The translations under genes were made by a program, and so were the position numbers. Of a stretch of DNA of 8,834 bases, positions 6,437 through 8,834 are shown piece after piece (within the stretch, counting starts at the first letter, position 1; every line of letters starts with the position of its first letter). Under the pieces are notes generated by a model, which did not search any database, was not told the origin of the DNA, and was given only the letters and a program-made list of their open reading frames with translations. This stretch comes from an uncultured Holophagaceae bacterium (GTDB lineage Bacteria > Acidobacteriota > Holophagae > Holophagales > Holophagaceae), in the NCBI GenBank assembly GCA_903919165.1, contig CAIXHJ010000537.1:1-8834 (forward strand). Reading direction: 5' to 3'.

Positions 6437-8404
6437 TCAGGACCAGCCGACCACGATGAGCATGATGACCAGGATCACAGCCAGAACCAGGATCACCGGA
6501 AGCAGCCAGCGGGGGCGGGAAGGCTCGACCTCCGCCAGCACCTGGGCCGCAGGTGGCTTCATGGGCGTTTCTAGATGCCAGATGGATCCTGGGGGAGAGG
6601 CGGCGGTGGTCCCCTTGGATTCACCGACCACCCGGTGGGTACCGCTGATGGCGCTGGCTGGCTTCGGGAATCTCTGGGTGACCAGGGTCTCCAGGCTCTC
6701 CTTGGAGCCCCTGAGCAGGGTGTTCGTGTACTCGGCCACATCATGCTCCGTGATGTGGGCTCCCTGGCGCTGGAGGTACTCCCGCAGATCCCGCTCCATG
6801 AATCGCGCCGAGGGATAGCGGTGGTCCACACTCTTCTGCAGGGCCCTGTTCACGATGGCAACCATTTCGCGGGATACATTCGGGTTCAGGGTCGTCAGGT
6901 CGGAGATGCGGCCATGACGGACCTTCTCCAGCACGCCCACTTCCGAATCGGACAGGAAGCAGCGCACTCCCGTAAGCAGTTCGAACAGGACGAGCCCCAG
7001 GGAATAGAGGTCAGAGCGGTTGTCGAGGGGCTGACCCGTGGCCTGCTCGGGACTCATGTAGAGCAGCTTGCCCTTCAGCGCCCCGGCCATCGTGGTGCTG
7101 GCCTTGCTGGCAGCCTTGGCGATGCCGAAATCCACCAGCTTCACGGCGCCTTCCGTGGAAAGGATCACGTTCTGGGGGCTGACATCCCGATGGACGAGCT
7201 TGAGCTCCCGGTCATCGAAGCCCCGCTTGCGGTGGGCATAATCAAGCGCCGCGGCCACCTTCATCACCACGAAGGCTGCTACCTGTTCCGGGAAAGGCGT
7301 GCCGTACTCTCTCACTTTTTTCAGCAGTGTGCGGAGATCGCGACCATTCACGTATTCCATGGCGATGTAGTAGGATCTGCCGGACTTCCCGAGATCGAAG
7401 ATCTGCACGATGTTCGGATGGGTCAGCTGGGCGGCCAGCTTGGCCTCATCGATGAACATCGTGACGAACTCCTCGTTGTCGCTGAGGTGCGGCAGGATGC
7501 GTTTGATGGCCACGATCTTCTGGAAGCCCTGCACACCCCGCTGCTGGGCCTTGAAAAGTTCCGCCATGCCGCCCACGGCGATCTTCTCCAGCAGGATGTA
7601 GTTCCCGTACTCCTCGAGGGGTTCTGGGTTGGCATGGGCATCGGGCCGCATCAAGGGAAGTGGTGCACTCTCAGGAACCGGTTGGACGATGGGTGCCGCC
7701 AAATCGAAGGGATCGTCCACACCCGAAATGCCGCTGAGGGTGAAATCGGAGGGACCCAGGGGTTCGGCAACCATCGGCGCCGTTCCCGTCGGCTGGCCCA
7801 GGATCGCTGGAGGGGTAGAGACATTGTCCGGCTCTGGCGTTGGCGCCGAAAGGGCCTCCACCTCCTCGACCACCGGACCGAAAATGTCAGCCGTGCTCAG
7901 CAGCTCAACGGGAGCAGGAGGCGCCACCGCGACCTTGGCTTGCGTGGACCCAGCGGTGGAATCAGGGACCCGGGCTGCCGGGGACCGCTCGAGTTCCTCC
8001 AGCAGATCGCCGAAGATGTCGCCACTCGTGAGTTTGGAGCCTCCAGGGTGGAAACGAAGCAGCCAGGCCGCAAGGGTCTCCGCTCCCTGGGCGCGATCCA
8101 GGTGGACCTGGACATCCACCGCGGGCTCCGACAAGACCGAATGAGGAAATGGCCCGTCAGCCAGCGCAATCACCGGCAACTGGGGCTTCCGTTCTCGGAG
8201 CGCCAGGGCCACCGCGTACCCCGCCCCGCCGGCCACGGAGGGGTCGAGCAGCAGCAGATCCGGGAGCAAGGCCGTGTCCAGGAAGGACTGGGCCTCCCTC
8301 GAGCGGATCCAGCGGACCCCCCATTCATCCGCCTCCAGGGCCGAATCCAGACCGGGAGTCCTGATGGACTCGCCGTCCACAATCAACAGCAGGGGGCGGG
8401 ACAT
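6437..8404 (-). CDS. Ser/Thr protein kinase with degenerate receiver-like N-terminus and C-terminal membrane anchor
   Basis: A 655-residue Hanks-type kinase. Residues 4-118 look like a decayed response-regulator receiver. LLLIVDGE gives one acidic residue (D10), LLLLDPSVAGGAGYAV keeps a candidate phospho-acceptor (D54), and PVIALADG is strand 4, but the conserved late Lys is absent (VHLDRAQG). A Pro/Ala-rich linker (about 120-262) contains two DIFG motifs. The kinase domain (about 268-545) is complete: Gly loop IAVGGMAELFKA (275-286), VAIK with Lys301, helix-C Glu320, HRDVSPQNV with Asp407, DFG (425-427), and SPEQ (451-454) in the APE position. A final hydrophobic helix (about 633-653) with almost no residues after it would tail-anchor the protein, leaving all domains cytoplasmic; there is no extracellular sensor. 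The start at 8404 is supported by CGGAG just upstream and by the family-like beta strand beginning there; the frame stays open 75 codons further, but that stretch overlaps rpsU. Confidence 0.92.
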   Translation of the reverse strand: MSRPLLLIVDGESIRTPGLDSALEADEWGVRWIRSREAQSFLDTALLPDLLLLDPSVAGGAGYAVALALRERKPQLPVIALADGPFPHSVLSEPAVDVQVHLDRAQGAETLAAWLLRFHPGGSKLTSGDIFGDLLEELERSPAARVPDSTAGSTQAKVAVAPPAPVELLSTADIFGPVVEEVEALSAPTPEPDNVSTPPAILGQPTGTAPMVAEPLGPSDFTLSGISGVDDPFDLAAPIVQPVPESAPLPLMRPDAHANPEPLEEYGNYILLEKIAVGGMAELFKAQQRGVQGFQKIVAIKRILPHLSDNEEFVTMFIDEAKLAAQLTHPNIVQIFDLGKSGRSYYIAMEYVNGRDLRTLLKKVREYGTPFPEQVAAFVVMKVAAALDYAHRKRGFDDRELKLVHRDVSPQNVILSTEGAVKLVDFGIAKAASKASTTMAGALKGKLLYMSPEQATGQPLDNRSDLYSLGLVLFELLTGVRCFLSDSEVGVLEKVRHGRISDLTTLNPNVSREMVAIVNRALQKSVDHRYPSARFMERDLREYLQRQGAHITEHDVAEYTNTLLRGSKESLETLVTQRFPKPASAISGTHRVVGESKGTTAASPPGSIWHLETPMKPPAAQVLAEVEPSRPRWLLPVILVLAVILVIMLIVVGWS

Positions 8405-8491
8405 GGGGCTCCGGCGGTGGGGGAACAACCAGAGTAACGGGAGGGATTCCACCTCGCTATCTTCCTGGTGCCGCGGTAGACTTCTCTTTCG

Positions 8492-8517
8492 GTCCGGCAC
8501 TGCCCCGCAGCCCGGAC
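8492..8517 (+). promoter_or_regulatory. Hairpin in the rpsU 5' leader
   Basis: GTCCGG (8492-8497) pairs perfectly with CCGGAC (8512-8517), and inside it CTGC (8500-8503) pairs with GCAG (8507-8510) around a CCC loop. This gives ten base pairs with a small 2x1 internal loop. It ends 13 bases before the Shine-Dalgarno sequence and is not followed by a T-run in either direction, so it is not an intrinsic terminator. If transcribed it would sit in the rpsU leader. A regulatory role is inference; it could also be an operator-like palindrome or chance in GC-rich DNA. Confidence 0.45.
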
Positions 8518-8530
8518 TAAATTCACGGGA

Positions 8531-8539
8531 AAGGAGGTG
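8531..8539 (+). promoter_or_regulatory. Strong Shine-Dalgarno sequence of rpsU
   Basis: AAGGAGGTG is nearly the full complement of the 16S rRNA 3' end, with the GGAGG core nine bases from the ATG at 8547. It is the strongest ribosome binding site in the window and decides the rpsU start within a frame that is open for 91 codons upstream. Confidence 0.85.
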
Positions 8540-8546
8540 CATCCAC

Positions 8547-8753
8547 ATGCCTTTGGTCAAGGTCAAAGAAGACGAAACCTTCGAGTTCGCCCTTCGCCGC
8601 TTCAAGCGGAAGTGCGAAAAGTCGGGCATCCTCAGCGAGCTGAAAAAGCGCCAGCACTACGAGAAGCCCAGCGCCAAGCGCAAGCGGAAAATGCTCGCCG
8701 CCCGTAAGAAGACGCTGAAGAGGCTCGCACAAGAGCGTCGCATGATTGGTTGA
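8547..8753 (+). CDS. rpsU: 30S ribosomal protein S21
   Basis: A 68-residue, highly basic protein of the small ribosomal subunit. It sits near the 3' end of 16S rRNA and supports initiation on mRNAs. The match to bacterial S21 covers almost the whole length: MPLVKVKEDETFEFALRR, FKRKCEKSGILSELKKR and HYEKPSAKRKRKMLAARK are all family signature segments. The C-terminal extension (KTLKRLAQERRMIG) is within the usual length range of 58-70 residues. The start is set by AAGGAGGTG with ideal spacing. It is transcribed divergently from the kinase. The common rpsU-dnaG-rpoD or rpsU-yqeY neighbours cannot be checked because the window ends 81 bases later. A 25-base piece of its 3' end (8706-8730) is repeated exactly at the window edge. 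Confidence 0.97.
   Translation: MPLVKVKEDETFEFALRRFKRKCEKSGILSELKKRQHYEKPSAKRKRKMLAARKKTLKRLAQERRMIG
8706..8730 (+). repeat. Direct repeat copy 1 (inside rpsU)
   Basis: A 25-base segment in the rpsU C-terminal region, coding KKTLKRLA plus one base. It is identical to 8810-8834, 104 bases further on, and read in the same codon phase in both places. Confidence 0.9.
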
Positions 8754-8788
8754 TCCTGCAATGGCGATGAAAGCGTGAGGTCTCGTGT

Positions 8789-8834
8789 ATGAGCGAAGCG
8801 AATACCGAGAAGAAGACGCTGAAGAGGCTCGCAC
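8789..8834 (+). CDS. Possible start of a downstream gene, cut by the window edge
   Basis: An ATG at 8789, preceded by GTGAGG at eight-base spacing, opens a frame that runs to the edge: MSEANTEKKTLKRLA, 15 codons. It begins 35 bases after the rpsU stop in the same direction, so it could be the next gene of the rpsU operon. The last eight residues repeat the rpsU C-terminal segment KKTLKRLA base for base, so the end may be an assembly artefact, and the true protein cannot be judged. Confidence 0.3.
   Translation, partial: MSEANTEKKTLKRLA
8810..8834 (+). repeat. Direct repeat copy 2 (window end)
   Basis: The last 25 bases of the window are identical to 8706-8730 within rpsU. The identity may continue beyond the window. 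The bases just to the left (8805-8809, ccgag) differ from those before copy 1, so this is not a simple tandem duplication of the whole interval as far as can be seen. Confidence 0.9.

Larger units (their letters stand above)
8405..8546. promoter_or_regulatory. Divergent intergenic region between the kinase gene and rpsU
   Basis: This 142-base gap must hold the rpsU promoter and probably the kinase promoter. The kinase side shows CGGAG immediately before its ATG on the minus strand. The rpsU side holds a GC-rich hairpin (8492-8517) and the ribosome binding site. I found no -35/-10 pair with good spacing in either direction. Confidence 0.5.

Noticed and set aside
6575..8437. A 620-codon plus-strand open frame antisense to the kinase gene
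   Set aside because: It lies opposite a kinase with all catalytic motifs intact. Its translation is rich in His, Gly, Arg and Gln without domain features, which is typical of antisense frames in GC-rich genes.
8405..8629. Upstream extension of the kinase to an ATG at 8629
   Set aside because: The extension is antisense to rpsU and its leader and lacks a ribosome binding site. The ATG at 8404 has GGAG upstream and begins a receiver-like first strand.
8754..8788. A terminator or small RNA directly after rpsU
   Set aside because: The stretch has no stable stem with a T-run and reads more like the leader of the next gene.
1..8834. tRNA, rRNA, CRISPR, insertion sequence or prophage elements
   Set aside because: No cloverleaf, regularly spaced repeats, transposase motif or terminal inverted repeats were seen. 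The genes are ordinary housekeeping and metabolic types with uniform base use.

Overview
This window looks like a compact, GC-rich chromosomal segment of a Gram-negative-type bacterium. Nearly all of it is coding, gaps are short, and several genes have clear purine-rich ribosome binding sites. A periplasmic solute-binding protein, phosphatidylserine decarboxylase, ScpB and a bacterial Ser/Thr kinase occur together. That mix, and the style of the proteins, fits Acidobacteriota (Holophagae/Geothrix-like) or a myxobacterium-like lineage. The lineage is inferred from family resemblance; there is no rRNA marker here. I see no tRNA, rRNA, CRISPR array, transposase or prophage gene.

Region 1 (1-4187, minus strand): four co-directional genes read from right to left. 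They are a LivK-type amino-acid binding protein, a TauE/SafE membrane transporter, a GMP reductase-like (beta/alpha)8 enzyme and a PLP-dependent Cys/Met-metabolism lyase cut off by the left edge. Gaps are 41, 31 and 23 bases, so they are probably one transcript starting in the 96-base divergent gap at 4188-4283. A possible theme is uptake and breakdown of amino acids, including sulfur amino acids, with export of a sulfur or carboxylate product. No ABC permease or ATPase gene accompanies the binding protein.

Region 2 (4284-6135, plus strand): phosphatidylserine decarboxylase, ScpB and a small membrane-anchored zinc-ribbon protein. Each pair is joined by a 4-base stop/start overlap (GTGA, then ATGA), so the three are very likely translationally coupled. 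Membrane lipid synthesis and chromosome condensation are thus in one operon, and scpA is not in the window.

Region 3 (6153-8404, minus strand, convergent with region 2): a 655-residue Ser/Thr kinase, followed downstream by a small, probably helical protein. The kinase has a degenerate receiver-like N-terminus, a Pro/Ala-rich linker with a repeated DIFG motif, a complete kinase domain and a C-terminal membrane anchor.

Region 4 (8405-8834, plus strand): ribosomal protein S21 (rpsU), with a strong Shine-Dalgarno sequence and an upstream hairpin, diverges from the kinase. After rpsU, a possible new reading frame opens. The last 25 bases of the window exactly duplicate a stretch of the rpsU 3' end in the same reading frame, which is either a local duplication or an assembly-end artefact. 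No feature here is clearly a new biological system. The most distinctive items are the kinase architecture and the terminal duplication.
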